Source: ENR-C20 sp942493145 (GTDB lineage Bacteria; Bacillota; Clostridia; Acetivibrionales; DTU013). Taken from it: a stretch of 64,000 nt of DNA. The notes below the pieces were generated by a model. It worked only from the letters and a program-made list of their open reading frames with translations. It made no database searches and had not been told where the DNA came from. This document shows positions 43,959-53,176 of this stretch, in pieces. Position 1 is the stretch's first letter. The number at the start of each line of letters is the position of its first letter. A program made the translations under genes and the position numbers. The stretch spans positions 1,302,001 to 1,366,000 of the forward strand of contig OW818679.1 in NCBI GenBank assembly GCA_942493145.1, read 5' to 3'.

Positions 43959-43977
43959 TCAGGAGGTGCAATTACTT

Positions 43978-45822
43978 GTGTGTGGATTTGTAGGCTGGTT
44001 TGATCATTCCAGATTTCTTGAAAGTGAAGGTGTTGTATTAAATGCTATGGCAAAAAAGCTTGAACACCGAGGCCCTGATGCAGAAGGCTTTTGGTTTTCC
44101 GAGCACGTTGCTTTGGGGCACCGCCGCCTTGTGGTAGTGGATCCGGAAGGTGGTAAACAACCGATGATACGGAAAAAAGGCAAAGATGTCTATGTAATTG
44201 TGTACAATGGCGAGCTCTATAATACGGAGGATATTCGACAGGAGCTGATTCCTAAAGGATATACCTTTGATGGATGGTCTGATACCGAAGTACTTTTGAA
44301 TGCCTATATTGAATGGGGGGATATGTGCCTTCAGAAGTTGAACGGAATTTTTGCCTTTGCAGTATGGGATTCTAAAGAAGAACGATTGTTGCTTGCCCGG
44401 GATCGTATAGGCGTTAAGCCCTTATTCTATTGCCAAAAGGGCAGTTCTTTTATATTTGGTTCGGAAATCAAGGCAATCCTCGCCCATCCGTTGGTATCAC
44501 CAAAGATTAACAATGAAGGATTAGCGGAAATCTTTATAATGGGACCTGCAAGAACACCGGGACATGGTGTTTTTAACGGCGTATCTGAATTAAGACCGGG
44601 CTGCTGTATGCAGGTTGACAAAAATGGAATCAGAATTAAAAAGTATTGGTCTCTGGAGAGTCACTCTCATGAAGATGATTTTGATAAAACAGTTAGTTCA
44701 GTTAAAGAATTGGTATATGATTCCGTCAAACGTCAATTGGTTTCAGATGTACCTTTATGTGTATTATTATCCGGCGGTTTGGACTCCAGTGCAATAACTG
44801 CAATTGCCTCAGAAGTTTATAGAATTGAAGGTAAGGATAAGATCAGAACCTTTTCAATAGATTATGTTGGTAATGAAAAGCATTTTCGGGTCAGCGAATT
44901 TCAACCTAATTCTGATACAATCTGGGTCAAAAAGGTCTCGGAATATTTGGGCACAAGCCACTCCACCTATTACGCTGACACACCTGAATTGACTGATGTA
45001 CTATATCCTGCTGTTTTAGCACGAGATCTGCCAGGTATGACGGATATTGATTCTTCATTATTACTTTTTAGCCGGTGGATTAAAAACCAGGCAACGGTGG
45101 GGTTGTCTGGGGAGTGTGCAGATGAGGTATTTGGCGGATATCCCTGGTTTTATAAACAGGCAGATAAAGAGAACGTAACATTCCCGTGGTATTCCAGACT
45201 AAATGAACGCATGGAATTATATTCAACTGAATTGATAAATCTAATCCAACCAAAGGAATATATGGCACAGCGATATCAGGAAGCACTCGATGAAGTACCT
45301 CGTTTTGGAGGCGATCTTCCAACAGATGCCAGAATGCGGGAGTTGTTTTATATTAATTTAACCAGATGGATGCCCACTTTGCTGGATCGGAAAGACAGGA
45401 TGAGTATGGCAACAGGTTTAGAACTACGGGTACCTTTTTGTGATCACAGATTAGTTGAATATGTGTGGAACGTGCCCTGGGAAATGAAAAACTATCAAAA
45501 CAGGGAGAAGGGGCTTTTGCGAAAGGCATTGACCGGGATACTCCCTGAAGACGTATTATGGAGGAAAAAAAGTCCTTACCCCAAAACTCATAACCCAAGT
45601 TATATTGAGGCAGTTCGTGGGTTAATGCTTATGGTGCTTGAGGATCAGTCCTCGCCTTTGTTGCCGTTTGTCAACAGGGAAAAGGTAAAGGAACTGGCGC
45701 TGGCTGTGAAAAGCGATACTAACATACCTTGGTTCGGACAGCTTATGAATGCACCACAATTATTGGCTTACCTCTTACAAATAGATTTTTGGTTAAAAGA
45801 ATATGGAGTTGTTGTTGAGTGA
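43978..45822 (+). CDS. asnB: Glutamine-dependent asparagine synthetase
   Basis: A 614-residue two-domain enzyme. The start is GTG 43978 with AGGAGGTG nine bases upstream; it places Cys as residue 2, the N-terminal nucleophile (CGFVGW) of the glutaminase domain after Met removal. HRGPDAEGFW and YNGELYN belong to the same domain. The synthetase domain has the ATP loop LLSGGLDSSA and GECADEVFGGYPW. It converts aspartate to asparagine with ammonia from glutamine. It is a single gene behind an attenuator-like hairpin, which suggests control by elongation or nitrogen state. Confidence 0.93.
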   Translation: MCGFVGWFDHSRFLESEGVVLNAMAKKLEHRGPDAEGFWFSEHVALGHRRLVVVDPEGGKQPMIRKKGKDVYVIVYNGELYNTEDIRQELIPKGYTFDGWSDTEVLLNAYIEWGDMCLQKLNGIFAFAVWDSKEERLLLARDRIGVKPLFYCQKGSSFIFGSEIKAILAHPLVSPKINNEGLAEIFIMGPARTPGHGVFNGVSELRPGCCMQVDKNGIRIKKYWSLESHSHEDDFDKTVSSVKELVYDSVKRQLVSDVPLCVLLSGGLDSSAITAIASEVYRIEGKDKIRTFSIDYVGNEKHFRVSEFQPNSDTIWVKKVSEYLGTSHSTYYADTPELTDVLYPAVLARDLPGMTDIDSSLLLFSRWIKNQATVGLSGECADEVFGGYPWFYKQADKENVTFPWYSRLNERMELYSTELINLIQPKEYMAQRYQEALDEVPRFGGDLPTDARMRELFYINLTRWMPTLLDRKDRMSMATGLELRVPFCDHRLVEYVWNVPWEMKNYQNREKGLLRKALTGILPEDVLWRKKSPYPKTHNPSYIEAVRGLMLMVLEDQSSPLLPFVNREKVKELALAVKSDTNIPWFGQLMNAPQLLAYLLQIDFWLKEYGVVVE

Positions 45823-45915
45823 TTAAACTATACACTACCGTTGAAGGATAAAATTGAACTATGCTGCAGACAATAAAAAAGCCTTTATATTGTGGATAAA
45901 ATGGAGGGCGTTGTT

Positions 45916-46518
45916 ATGATGGCAATAGGAATAATTGGATTCTTAGGATTTAGTGTATGCATAATTGGCTTGATTGTATCTGCAATAAAAAAGAAGGGAA
46001 CGACTAAAAAATGGGGAATAGGTATTGCCGTTTTTCTTGTAGCTTTTGTATCGTCAGCGATATTAGAAGGCAATAAATCACCAGCAGATCAGGGGAATCA
46101 GGCAGACAATACTGCCGAAATAACCCAAACCACAATGGCACCTACAATTGCTCCGCCTACGGCTGCACCAACATTATCACCGGAAGAAAAAGCGCAACTT
46201 GCAGAAGCAGAGGCACAAAAGGCTCATGATGATTGGGTGGAATCGCAGTTCAGCGCATGGGACGGATCACACAATGAATTTGTAAGACTGGTGAAGGAAA
46301 ACATGAATGACCCAAAGAGCTTTGAGCATGTGGAGACAAAATATCTTGTCTTAAGCACTCAAGAGCAGATTGATGAAGTAGGTAAAGGTGAAATCGGAGA
46401 TTTGTATATATATATGAAATTCAGGGGAACTAACGCTTTCGGTGGAAAGATTTTATCGGAAGCTGAAGGACTGGCCAGTTATAAAAAGCAAACAATTACT
46501 ATACTGAATGAATTTTAA
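45916..46518 (+). CDS. Two-helix membrane protein with exported domain, unknown
   Basis: A 200-residue protein with two N-terminal membrane helices (about residues 2-25 and 33-52), a Thr/Pro/Ala-rich linker (TTMAPTIAPPTAAPTLSP), a short coiled segment and a C-terminal domain of about 90 residues containing FVRLVKENMNDPKSFEHVET, a phrase seen in small clostridial exported proteins. ATG 45916 has GGAGGG upstream. No family is named with confidence. Confidence 0.7.
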   Translation: MMAIGIIGFLGFSVCIIGLIVSAIKKKGTTKKWGIGIAVFLVAFVSSAILEGNKSPADQGNQADNTAEITQTTMAPTIAPPTAAPTLSPEEKAQLAEAEAQKAHDDWVESQFSAWDGSHNEFVRLVKENMNDPKSFEHVETKYLVLSTQEQIDEVGKGEIGDLYIYMKFRGTNAFGGKILSEAEGLASYKKQTITILNEF

Positions 46519-46731
46519 CTTTTATAACAATGATCTTAATCGTTTTGGGGATTCAGATATGAGTCCCTGTTTTTATATCAATTTTCAAGACAGCAGACAC
46601 AACTTCCCCGATAACATCGATTTTATTTTCAAGTTTGGGAATACATCTTATGGGTATATATCTATTCATTATACGCTGATCGGATATTGAATTCCTAATT
46701 CTTTAACTATTTACCAAAAGGAGATTCGGAA

Positions 46732-47409
46732 ATGAACGAGAATTTGAAACAATTCCATACTCGGTTACAGTCCTGTCTTAATGACCTGGATAGGGAAAAC
46801 GCAGTGGGATACTCATTAATGCTTCTGTCTGAAGGGAAAGTATCAATAACAGAGCTTTATGAAGAAATCCTGTCACCAATACTAAACAGCATTTCAATCG
46901 GCAGGGGAGAAGAGGATAGTGCAATATGGAAAGAACATGTCATGACAAATATTGTTCGTACTATCGTTGAATGCTCCTATCCATATGTCATTAAGGAGAA
47001 AGAAAAGAATAAAGGTGAAAAAAAGGTCAGGAAGGTAATGGTTTTATGTCCTGAGGAGGAATACCATGAGCTTGGGGCCAGAATGGGAGCGGATTTCTAT
47101 ACAATAAACGGCTATGATGTGGTTTTTATTGGTTGCAATACGCCAAAAGAGAATTTCATTTCTGCGTATAATGCTTTAAAACCAGACATGATTTCAATAA
47201 GCATAACAAATTATCTAAATCTCATTTCGCTAAAAAAGATAATAGAAGAAATAAGGGAAAAGATCGGTTATGAAGTTAAAATAATTTTAAGCGGAAGCGC
47301 TTTTGCCAGTACAAAGAAGACGGCTAAAGACTTTGGCGCCGCCGCACTGGTTGGTACATTCAGGGAAATTGAAGCATTGAGGAGGGATGACGATGAAACT
47401 GGCATTTAG
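46732..47409 (+). CDS. Cobalamin-binding sensor-like protein without DNA-binding domain
   Basis: A 225-residue protein with a helical B12-binding-2 bundle (about residues 10-90, including IWKEHVMTNIVR, the Trp and Glu-His region that caps cobalamin in CarH-like proteins) and a Rossmann B12-binding domain. The cobalt-ligand motif is E110-Y-H112-E-L-G, a Glu variant of DxHxxG, and ISISITNY and LSGSAF follow. There is no methyltransferase or helix-turn-helix. Its end overlaps the start of an ABC exporter permease, so it may report cobalamin or light state to that transporter. ATG 46732 follows AAAGGAGA. Confidence 0.8.
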   Translation: MNENLKQFHTRLQSCLNDLDRENAVGYSLMLLSEGKVSITELYEEILSPILNSISIGRGEEDSAIWKEHVMTNIVRTIVECSYPYVIKEKEKNKGEKKVRKVMVLCPEEEYHELGARMGADFYTINGYDVVFIGCNTPKENFISAYNALKPDMISISITNYLNLISLKKIIEEIREKIGYEVKIILSGSAFASTKKTAKDFGAAALVGTFREIEALRRDDDETGI

Positions 47410-48547
47410 CATTGCATGGAGATTCCTAACCTCAAGTAAGGGGCAAACAGTATTAATCATCCTTGGCATAGCCATAGGCATATCTGTACAGGTTTTTATC
47501 GGCAGTTTGATATCAGGGCTTCAAAAAAGCCTTGTAAATACAACCATAGGGAACTCATCACAAATCACAATAATGGCTAAAGACAATAAGGATTTAATAG
47601 CTGATTATGCTCAAATCATCGACCAAATCAAAAGCTCTGGTGAGGATATCACGGAAATATCACCTGCAGCAGACGCTTCCGCATTTATCAGGATTGATGA
47701 AGATACATATCCTGTACTTATCAGGGGATTTGACCTTAAAGCGGCAGATGGCATATACGAATTGGAAGAAGCTTTAATTGAAGGAAGGCTGCCGGTAAAT
47801 GAAGAAATTATCCTTGGAAAGGAGCTTGTAAACGAAGCAGAGCTGAGTATAGGTGATAAGATTCAAATCCTGACGCCGGTCGGTAAAACAAAGGAAGTGA
47901 CAATTTCCGGAATATACGATTTAAAGGTGTCAAATTTGAATAAATCCTGGGCTATCACTAATATCCAACTGGTACAGGATATTTTTGAATATGATGATCA
48001 GGCGACATCAATTGAACTGCAGGTCGGCGAGGTTTTCAGCGCAGATACAATTGCTGATAAGCTGACATCTGTTCTCCCGACTGAATTAAAGGTACAGAAC
48101 TGGAAGGCGCAGAATGAATCTCTTCTTTCCGGCCTGAACGGACAGAGCATTTCCAGCCTGATGATACAAATATTCGTTTTGGTATCAGTGATCCTGGGTA
48201 TTGCAAGTGTGCTTGCGATATCTGTACTTCAAAAATCAAAGCAACTCGGGATATTAAAAGCTATGGGGATAAAGAACAAATCCGCCAGCCTGATTTTCCT
48301 TTTTCAAGGACTTACTCTGGGAATTTTTGGAGCTGTAGCAGGTGTCGCCCTGGGGCTTGGACTTTCAATGGCGTTCACGAAATTTGCAGTCAATTCAGAC
48401 GGCACTCCGGTAGTAGCCCTGTTCATAGACCCACAGTTTATTTTTATTTCAGGACTCATAGGCATAGCCTCGGCAACGCTCGCATCCCTTATTCCTGCCA
48501 GTCGTTCTTCAAGACTGGACCCGATGGAGGTAATCAAAAATGGCTAG
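47393..48547 (+). CDS. MacB/FtsX-type ABC transporter permease
   Basis: A 384-residue permease with one N-terminal helix, a large extracytoplasmic MacB-like domain (about residues 40-260) and three C-terminal helices, the FtsX layout. LRK-like coupling is visible in KSKQLGILKAMGIKNKSA, and the end RSSRLDPMEVIKN is characteristic. The ATG at 47393 is preferred to that at 47387 because GGAGGG lies six bases before it. It overlaps both the B12 gene and the ATPase gene. Such pairs act as lipoprotein releasers or mechanotransmission complexes rather than classical importers. Confidence 0.88.
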   Translation: MKLAFSIAWRFLTSSKGQTVLIILGIAIGISVQVFIGSLISGLQKSLVNTTIGNSSQITIMAKDNKDLIADYAQIIDQIKSSGEDITEISPAADASAFIRIDEDTYPVLIRGFDLKAADGIYELEEALIEGRLPVNEEIILGKELVNEAELSIGDKIQILTPVGKTKEVTISGIYDLKVSNLNKSWAITNIQLVQDIFEYDDQATSIELQVGEVFSADTIADKLTSVLPTELKVQNWKAQNESLLSGLNGQSISSLMIQIFVLVSVILGIASVLAISVLQKSKQLGILKAMGIKNKSASLIFLFQGLTLGIFGAVAGVALGLGLSMAFTKFAVNSDGTPVVALFIDPQFIFISGLIGIASATLASLIPASRSSRLDPMEVIKNG

Positions 48548-49229
48548 TATAATCACTTTAAAAAATGTAAATAAAATATATGGGAAAGAAATTCAAACAC
48601 AGGTATTGTATGACATAAACCTTGAAGTCGAAGAGAATTCCTTCAACTCAATCATAGGTCAATCCGGTTCTGGAAAGAGTACCCTTTTAAATATAATCGG
48701 TACTCTGGACAGGCCAACCTCAGGCGAGGTAATGATCAATGGTGTCAGAACCGATAAGATGAATAAAAATCAATTGGCAGTGCTAAGGAATGAAAAAATC
48801 GGGTTCATATTTCAGTTTCATTATCTGTTGCCTGAATTTACAGCTTTGGAAAATGTCCTGATGCCCTACAGAATAAAATCGGGTAATATAACTGCCGAAA
48901 TCACTGAACGAGCGATACATCTGATGGATATTATGGGTCTGGATAAGGTGAAAAACAACATGGCAACAAAAATGTCCGGCGGCCAGCAGCAAAGGACTTC
49001 AATTGCAAGGGCTCTCATCAACAACCCCAGTATTATTCTGGCAGATGAGCCTACCGGTAACCTGGATTCCGCCTCGACAGAGGTGATTTATGATATTATG
49101 AGGGATATCAATGAAGAATTTAAAACCACCTTCTTAATCATTACCCATGATAGAAGAATAGCGCAGAAAACCGACAGGATTATAGAAATTACAGATGGTA
49201 GAATAAATCTGGATGTAGAAAAAAATTAG
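48540..49229 (+). CDS. LolD/MacB-type ABC transporter ATPase
   Basis: A 229-residue ATPase. Walker A is GQSGSGKST, the signature is MSGGQQQR, Walker B is IILADEPTGNLDS, and the H-loop is ITHDRR. TGNLDS and the short length place it in the LolD/MacB group. It overlaps the permease gene by eight bases, so the two make one complex. The gene is the last of the three-gene B12-protein and exporter operon. Confidence 0.93.
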   Translation: MASIITLKNVNKIYGKEIQTQVLYDINLEVEENSFNSIIGQSGSGKSTLLNIIGTLDRPTSGEVMINGVRTDKMNKNQLAVLRNEKIGFIFQFHYLLPEFTALENVLMPYRIKSGNITAEITERAIHLMDIMGLDKVKNNMATKMSGGQQQRTSIARALINNPSIILADEPTGNLDSASTEVIYDIMRDINEEFKTTFLIITHDRRIAQKTDRIIEITDGRINLDVEKN

Positions 49230-49243
49230 TACATTGTCCAACG

Positions 49244-50911
49244 TCATTCTCCAATAAGGCTGAAGTGCATATAATCTTTGCCATTGGACCAGTTCATATC
49301 CGGACTCCAGTGCCAGCCATATCTTTTGAATGCGCGGACAACATCACCATCCGGCAGTATGGAATACGGGTCATTGCCAGGTTCCCATAAGGTACCGGAC
49401 TTGATCACTCCATCCAGGGTGATGAAATAATTCTCTGTCGGATTAATATCAACAGCAGTGCCGTTAGAGTGCTGTGAGGTGCCATTTCTATAGGAGTAAC
49501 CCTGGCAACTCTTTATAGGAAACTTCTCTTTGCCATTATAGATATCCTCAAAAATATTTTTCATATCTTCAGCAATGTTTCTGTTGATAGTAAGGGTGCA
49601 ATAAGATGTTATTTTCGAGCCTGATGCTGTCAGATTCCACACTTTGACTTTTATGTCTGTCATATTCTCTTTTGCTTCAAGGATATCTGCAAACTGATTC
49701 TTTTCAGGGTCTCCAGTAATCATTTCATTATCATTTACCCAGGGGGAGATGTTAAACTCCTGTTGGAGAAAAAAGACTGAAGGGTCACCGTTGCTATTGA
49801 CTGGAACTACTTTTATGGCAGCATTAATTATTTGTTTGCCGCTCCCGAAAATGGTGCTGTAGAGCGAAGCAGTATCCCCGGTTCGCAAATCAAGGTAATT
49901 GCTGTCTATTCTGGCAGTATAAGATGGGACGCCATTTTTAAATAAAGTGATGTCATAAGCCGAAGCCAGAGGGATAACATTCCAACTCAGGTAGACATCA
50001 TCCATATAATAAGACGGGGATATGAAAATTCCTGATGGCATTGGCAGCACGCATTCTTCAACTCCTGCAGCACGAATTTTGGATTCATCACAGTAGGTCA
50101 GGACATTAAGTGCCAATGCTGCGGCCTGCTCACGTGTTATATTTTCCTGGGGCTCAAGCCTTCCTTCACCTGTGCCTGAAAGGATACCAAGGGTATAAAC
50201 ATCTGCCATATAAGACTTTGCCCATCCGGATACCAGATTGTCGTCTGTGGAATATTCTGCAAGAATTTGTGTTGCTTGACGGTCATTCATAGGCTGCGTA
50301 TAAGAGAAGGCACCTGTTAATGTTGTAGACAAAGTTCCATAGGTGTTTTCTGAGGCGTTGTTGCTACTTCCTTTATGAAAATAGCGGTCTACTGCAGAAC
50401 GGTCTTCGATTTTGCGGTCTCCTCTTAAACTATATGTGTTCCCAATAATGTTCCAGTCTATATTTTCGTTTCTATTACCAGGTGTGTTTTTGAAAAGGAT
50501 CAGCAATCTGGAAAGCATGACAGCGGCCATCTCCCGTGTGAGTGGCAGGTCTGGACTGAATATGCCGGTGGATGTGCCCTGGGTCAGACCCAACATATAT
50601 GCATTTTCTGCAATGATGTCCGTTGTATCGGTAAACGGATGTGACGTGGGGGGCTCTGGCAATGCTGTTCCGAAGATGCGACAAGTATTGATCAACACTT
50701 CGCAAAAATCCATGCGAGTGATACTTTCTGTATATGGCTGGGCATCAAAACCTTCCGGGGTAATGCCGACTTCTGTAGAAATTGCAATTTTCTGAGACGA
50801 CCAGGTGCTTGGCTGGTAGTTTGAAGTTGCATAGGTTAATGATGTATTAACCGAGAGTACCAGCAGCAAAAGCAATGCTGCCGTGGTACTGCGAAATACT
50901 CTGTTTTTCAA
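49244..50911 (-). CDS. S-layer-homology protein with M15 (VanY-type) D,D-carboxypeptidase domain
   Basis: A 555-residue exported protein. A signal peptide covers about residues 1-28. Two or three SLH modules follow (FTDTTDIIAENAYMLGLTQG, GWAKSYMADVYTLGILSG) that anchor it to cell-wall polymers. A beta-rich middle precedes the C-terminal M15 peptidase with HSNGTAVD (zinc ligands His and Asp) and YMHFS (third ligand His). It should trim peptidoglycan stem peptides at the cell surface. The start is TTG 50911 with AAAGGGGA upstream. It converges on the ABC ATPase gene with a 14-base gap. Confidence 0.87.
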   Translation of the reverse strand: MKNRVFRSTTAALLLLLVLSVNTSLTYATSNYQPSTWSSQKIAISTEVGITPEGFDAQPYTESITRMDFCEVLINTCRIFGTALPEPPTSHPFTDTTDIIAENAYMLGLTQGTSTGIFSPDLPLTREMAAVMLSRLLILFKNTPGNRNENIDWNIIGNTYSLRGDRKIEDRSAVDRYFHKGSSNNASENTYGTLSTTLTGAFSYTQPMNDRQATQILAEYSTDDNLVSGWAKSYMADVYTLGILSGTGEGRLEPQENITREQAAALALNVLTYCDESKIRAAGVEECVLPMPSGIFISPSYYMDDVYLSWNVIPLASAYDITLFKNGVPSYTARIDSNYLDLRTGDTASLYSTIFGSGKQIINAAIKVVPVNSNGDPSVFFLQQEFNISPWVNDNEMITGDPEKNQFADILEAKENMTDIKVKVWNLTASGSKITSYCTLTINRNIAEDMKNIFEDIYNGKEKFPIKSCQGYSYRNGTSQHSNGTAVDINPTENYFITLDGVIKSGTLWEPGNDPYSILPDGDVVRAFKRYGWHWSPDMNWSNGKDYMHFSLIGE

Positions 50912-51056
50912 ATTATTCCCCTTTCGTCTTGATTGAAGAACATTGTGCCAGTATTATCGTATTCATATAGATTCGGTAACAGTTAAGTGATTTGAGGGGT
51001 AGAGGGGTAAAAACAATTCAGCATCACTGAAATGGCTCAAACTTATAATAAATTAC

Positions 51057-51085
51057 TTGCCTTTTTTACCACCACCATATAAAAT
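51057..51085 (+). promoter_or_regulatory. Promoter of psuK-psuG
   Basis: TTGCCT at 51057-51062 and TAAAAT at 51080-51085 are 17 bases apart, 50 bases before the psuK start. Confidence 0.5.
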
Positions 51086-51134
51086 ATAAGCATAAGTAAA
51101 TATAATAAGCAAATGTTAATGAGGTGCTGCAAAA

Positions 51135-52229
51135 ATGACCCAACGTGAGGCTGAAATCCTCAACATTATTAAGGAAAATCCATTGATATCCCAACAGGAA
51201 ATTGCAGACATGCTGGGAGTAACACGCTCATCAATCGCCGTCCATATTACCAACCTGTCTAAAAAAGGAATCATTATGGGCAAGGGCTATGTGGTTAAAG
51301 GAGACGAGTATGTTTCGGTAATCGGCGGTGCGAATATCGATATTCAGGGCTTTCCTGATAGCACTTTGAAGCTGTGCGATTCGAATCCAGGAAGTATACT
51401 TTTGTCTGCAGGGGGCGTCGGAAGGAACATAGCTGAAAACATAGCGAGGTTAGGACTTCACACCAGATTTTTTACCTTTTTGGGAGATGATCTGTATGGT
51501 GAAAAGATCATGAAAGAGTCCCAACGGGCAGGCATTGACATGAGTCATATTGAAACGCTGCAGGGAGAGTCCACCGGTGCCTATCTCTCTGTTTTGGATG
51601 AGACTGGCGATATGAAGGTGGCCATATCACACATGGCTATCTATGACAGGATGAACCGGGAGTTTATCGACAGGAAGAAGATCATTCTGGAGCGAAGCTC
51701 TCTTATTGTATTGGACACGAACCTGCCTGAGGATGTGATCCGCTATATTCTCTCTTCAATGGGACATAAAAAGTTCATTATTGATATGGTATCTACGACA
51801 AAGGCGGTCAGAATCCGGGATATGCTGGGCTCCTTCCACACGGTAAAACCCAATCGCCTTGAGGCTGAAGCCCTTTCAGGGATTGAGATTAATGGTCGGG
51901 CATCTCTTGAGAGTACTGCCGACTTCTTCCATACGAAGGGCGTTCAAAATGTGTTTATCAGCCTGGGCGCTGATGGAACGTACTATAGTGATAATAAAAG
52001 CAGGGGAATATTGAAAGCAAACAAGCTGAAAATCGTCAATGCCACGGGAGCCGGAGACGCTTTTGTAGCAGGATTGGTTCTTGGAAACCTGAGGGAGTGG
52101 GATATCGAAGAGAAGACACGATTCGCCATAGGAGCTTCACTGATGGCACTTGCACATAAGGACACCATCAACCCATATATATCAGAGGAAAATATCAATC
52201 AAATTGTCATGGAGGCGGATATATGCTAG
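51135..52229 (+). CDS. psuK: Pseudouridine kinase with N-terminal winged helix
   Basis: A 364-residue protein. Residues 1-60 are a winged helix (QREAEILNIIKENPLISQQE, TRSSIAVHITNLSKKG) and the rest is a PfkB/ribokinase-type kinase with SVIGGANIDIQGFP, LSAGGVGRNIAENIARLG and the anion hole NATGAGDAFVAG. This fusion is the usual form of pseudouridine kinase when paired with psuG. It phosphorylates pseudouridine; the winged helix probably autoregulates the operon. ATG 51135 follows GAGGTG. It overlaps psuG by seven bases. Confidence 0.9.
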   Translation: MTQREAEILNIIKENPLISQQEIADMLGVTRSSIAVHITNLSKKGIIMGKGYVVKGDEYVSVIGGANIDIQGFPDSTLKLCDSNPGSILLSAGGVGRNIAENIARLGLHTRFFTFLGDDLYGEKIMKESQRAGIDMSHIETLQGESTGAYLSVLDETGDMKVAISHMAIYDRMNREFIDRKKIILERSSLIVLDTNLPEDVIRYILSSMGHKKFIIDMVSTTKAVRIRDMLGSFHTVKPNRLEAEALSGIEINGRASLESTADFFHTKGVQNVFISLGADGTYYSDNKSRGILKANKLKIVNATGAGDAFVAGLVLGNLREWDIEEKTRFAIGASLMALAHKDTINPYISEENINQIVMEADIC

Positions 52230-53176
52230 AAAGAAATATGCTGGAAAGAAATATGCCGGAAAAATATCTGGATATTAAGGATGAAATAATGGAGGCGGTT
52301 AAGGAAGGAAGGCCGGTTGTTGCACTGGAATCCACAATAATTTCTCACGGGATGCCGTACCCGAAGAATGTGGAAACTGCACTTCAAGTAGAGGAAATCA
52401 TTCGCAAGGAAGGTGCCATACCTGCAACCATTGCAATCCTGAACGGAATTATCAAAGTAGGGCTTAGTACTGAGGAAATCGATTTTCTGGGAAGAGAAAA
52501 GGGAGTAGTCAAAACCAGCAGAAGGGATCTTCCATTTGTCGTATCCCGGAAACTCAACGGCGCCACTACCGTGGCCACCACCATGATAGCCGCAGACCTT
52601 GCCGGCATCAGGGTATTTGCCACGGGAGGTATCGGAGGTGTTCACAGAGGAGCAGAAACGACCATGGACATTTCTGCTGATTTGGAGGAGCTGGCAAAAA
52701 CAAATGTATGTGTGGTCTGTGCAGGAGCCAAATCGATTCTGGATATTGGTTTAACAATGGAATACCTGGAAACGAAGGGCGTGCCGGTAGTTGGATACAA
52801 GACCGATGAGATGCCGGCTTTTTATACCCCTGACTCCGGATTCATGGTGGAATACAGAGCGGACTCTGCTTTGGACATTGCAAAGGCGCTGAAGGTAAAG
52901 TGGGATTTAAAGCTTGACGGAGGAATGGTTGTAGCTAATCCGATACCGGCAGAGTACGCCATGGACACTGAAACCATCAATAATGCCATTGAACTTGCCC
53001 TGGCAGAATCTGATGAAAGGGGCATCCACGGCAAGGAAGCCACACCCTTCCTTCTGGCGAAGGTCAAGGAATTAACCGGCGGAGAAAGCCTGGATTCCAA
53101 CATAAGGTTGGTCTATAACAATGCGGCGCTTGCTGCGCAGATTGCTGTAAAGCTTGCAGAGCTTAACCCTCATTGA
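52223..53176 (+). CDS. psuG: Pseudouridine-5'-phosphate glycosidase
   Basis: A 317-residue enzyme that cleaves pseudouridine 5'-phosphate to uracil and ribose 5-phosphate. Marks are VALESTIISHGMPYPKN, TSRRDLPFV, NGATTVATTMI and ATGGIGGVHRG with the substrate and metal residues. The start codon region is a tandem 15-base repeat coding MLERN twice then MPEK, so three candidate ATGs occur; GGAGG at 52211 favours the first. The uracil it frees matches the salvage role of the uraA permease, which lies some 44 kb upstream in this window. Confidence 0.93.
   Translation: MLERNMLERNMPEKYLDIKDEIMEAVKEGRPVVALESTIISHGMPYPKNVETALQVEEIIRKEGAIPATIAILNGIIKVGLSTEEIDFLGREKGVVKTSRRDLPFVVSRKLNGATTVATTMIAADLAGIRVFATGGIGGVHRGAETTMDISADLEELAKTNVCVVCAGAKSILDIGLTMEYLETKGVPVVGYKTDEMPAFYTPDSGFMVEYRADSALDIAKALKVKWDLKLDGGMVVANPIPAEYAMDTETINNAIELALAESDERGIHGKEATPFLLAKVKELTGGESLDSNIRLVYNNAALAAQIAVKLAELNPH

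Noticed and set aside
46508..46690. 60-residue plus-strand frame after the two-helix membrane gene
   Set aside because: It overlaps the previous stop, lacks a ribosome site and has an irregular composition.
46732..47409. Corrinoid protein considered as a methyltransferase carrier of the 61-63 kb type
   Set aside because: It lacks the GGGP end and canonical Asp in the cobalt motif and is not beside a methyltransferase, so a sensor-like role is preferred.
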